From contig CAMOUF010000109.1 in assembly GCA_946626395.1 (NCBI GenBank), positions 1 to 6,371 of the forward strand: 6,371 nt of DNA, written 5' to 3'. This stretch comes from an uncultured Clostridia bacterium. GTDB lineage: Bacteria; Bacillota; Clostridia; Christensenellales; Aristaeellaceae. Below the pieces are notes generated by a model, which was not told the origin of the DNA, searched no databases, and saw nothing but the letters and a program-made list of their open reading frames with translations. The translations under genes were made by a program, and so were the position numbers. Below are positions 5,492 through 6,371 of the stretch, one piece after another; position 1 is the first letter of the stretch, and each line of letters starts with the position of its first letter.

Positions 5492-6371
5492 TTACAGGCC
5501 AGCCACGGTCTGGGTCTTGACAAAGTCGAAGGCGCCGGTTTCGGTGTTGGCCTTCTTCACGTAAGCCATGTCCTTGTTGGCGTCGCCGATCTCGTCAAAG
5601 GAGATGGAGCCGGTGACAGCGCCTTCGTACACCAGGGAGGGCAGCGCTTCGGCAATGGCCTTGGGGTCGATAGAGCCGGCGGCCTCGATGGCGGCCAGGG
5701 CCACGTTGTAGCCGTCAAAGCCCAGGGCGGACACGGCAGCCACGATATCGTTGCCGCCATTGTTGGTCTTCTTGTCGGCGTTGTCGTTCAGCCAGGCCTT
5801 GAAGCCGGAAACGAATTCCGCGGCGGCGGCGCCGTCGTCGTTCTCATCAAAGAAGGTGGACACATACACGTTAATGTTCTTGCCCTTGGCAGCGTCCAGA
5901 ATCACGGAGGATTCCCAGGTGTCGCCCGCCAGCAGGGGGAAGGTGACGTTCAGGGACGCAGCCTGGTCGATGATCAGGGAAGCGTAGGTGGTGGCGCAGG
6001 GAGCGAACACGGCGTCGCAGCCCGCGTTGATGGCGTTGTTGATGTAAGCGGTGAAATCACTGGTGCCTTCGGGGAAGGTTTCAGAAACCACTTCGCCGCC
6101 CAGGCCCTTGAAGGCGTCGGTGAAGAAGTGGCCCAGGCCGTTGCCGTAGTCCTCGCCCAGCATGGTCAGCACGTACGCTTTCTTGGCGCCCAGGCTGTTG
6201 GCGAAGTTGGCCATGACGCTGCCCTGGAAGGGATCCAGGAAGCAGATGCGCCAGTAGTAGTCGCACAGGGTGGTGACGGAGGGGTTGGTGCAGGAAAGGC
6301 CGATAGCGGGCACTTCCGCCGCCGCGAACACGTCGCCGCCAGCCATGGAAGCGCCGGAGCCGTAGGAGCCC
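5492..6371 (-). CDS. livK: Branched-chain amino acid ABC transporter, substrate-binding protein, C-terminal part (start outside window)
   Basis: This is the extracellular binding protein of the importer (periplasmic-binding-protein type 1 fold, Leu/Ile/Val-binding family). 292 residues are visible; full proteins are about 370-400, so roughly the first 100, including the signal or lipoprotein leader, lie beyond the right edge. The frame is open to the edge: eight residues, GSYGSGAS, precede the first visible Met (6346), so that Met is internal. Typical family stretches are EVPAIGLSCTNPSVT, YYWRICFLDPFQGSVMANFA, GTSDFTAYINNAINAGCDAVFAPC, the GDTWES segment, and a C-terminal GAVTGSISFDEIGDANKDMAYV. 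It is the first visible gene of the operon. The true ligand could be another branched-chain or polar amino acid, since this family includes other specificities. Confidence 0.93.
   Translation of the reverse strand, partial: GSYGSGASMAGGDVFAAAEVPAIGLSCTNPSVTTLCDYYWRICFLDPFQGSVMANFANSLGAKKAYVLTMLGEDYGNGLGHFFTDAFKGLGGEVVSETFPEGTSDFTAYINNAINAGCDAVFAPCATTYASLIIDQAASLNVTFPLLAGDTWESSVILDAAKGKNINVYVSTFFDENDDGAAAAEFVSGFKAWLNDNADKKTNNGGNDIVAAVSALGFDGYNVALAAIEAAGSIDPKAIAEALPSLVYEGAVTGSISFDEIGDANKDMAYVKKANTETGAFDFVKTQTVAGL

Noticed and set aside
5492..6346. livK starting at the Met at 6346
   Set aside because: The frame continues upstream to the window edge with family-like residues (GSYGSGAS before the Met), so this is an internal Met and the gene is truncated by the window.

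Overview
The window is a GC-rich bacterial chromosome segment, most likely from a member of the Bacillota, class Clostridia. This lineage call is an inference. It rests on the style of the DnaA and Liv proteins, on strong AGGAGG-type ribosome binding sites, and on TTATCCACA DnaA boxes upstream of dnaA. Every gene I can support lies on the minus strand, so the window is best read from right to left.

Layout in the direction of transcription. (1) 6371-5492: the 3' three-quarters of a branched-chain amino acid binding protein gene (livK type), cut by the window edge. (2) 5474-5437: a strong hairpin. (3) 5393-4785: a gene for a LURP-one/YxjI-like (LOR) protein with a serine-rich tail. (4) 4779-4737: a terminator-like hairpin overlapping a perfect 17-bp palindrome. 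(5) 4698-1172: livH, livM, livG and livF, tightly packed, with 4-bp ATGA overlaps at livM/livG and livG/livF. (6) 1171-955: a large imperfect inverted repeat built of heptamers, starting at the livF stop codon. (7) About 950-573: an intergenic region with an AT-rich stretch, two perfect DnaA boxes, one near-perfect box and a good sigma-A type promoter for dnaA. (8) 572-1: the start of dnaA, cut by the left edge inside domain III.

How it works together. LivK captures leucine, isoleucine, valine or a related ligand outside the cell. LivH and LivM form the membrane channel, and LivG and LivF are the ATPases. The LOR protein is encoded between the binding protein and the permease and looks like part of the same transcript. 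Its role is unknown. Hairpins after livK and after the LOR gene suggest graded expression, with the most message for the binding protein.

The dnaA upstream region looks like at least part of the replication origin and an autoregulated dnaA promoter. The divergent rpmH gene that usually lies upstream of dnaA in Bacillota is not seen here. Instead an uptake operon runs toward dnaA on the same strand, which would put it head-on to a fork leaving an origin in this gap. The most unusual sequence is the heptamer-built inverted repeat between livF and the origin region. No tRNA, rRNA, CRISPR array or transposase gene was found.
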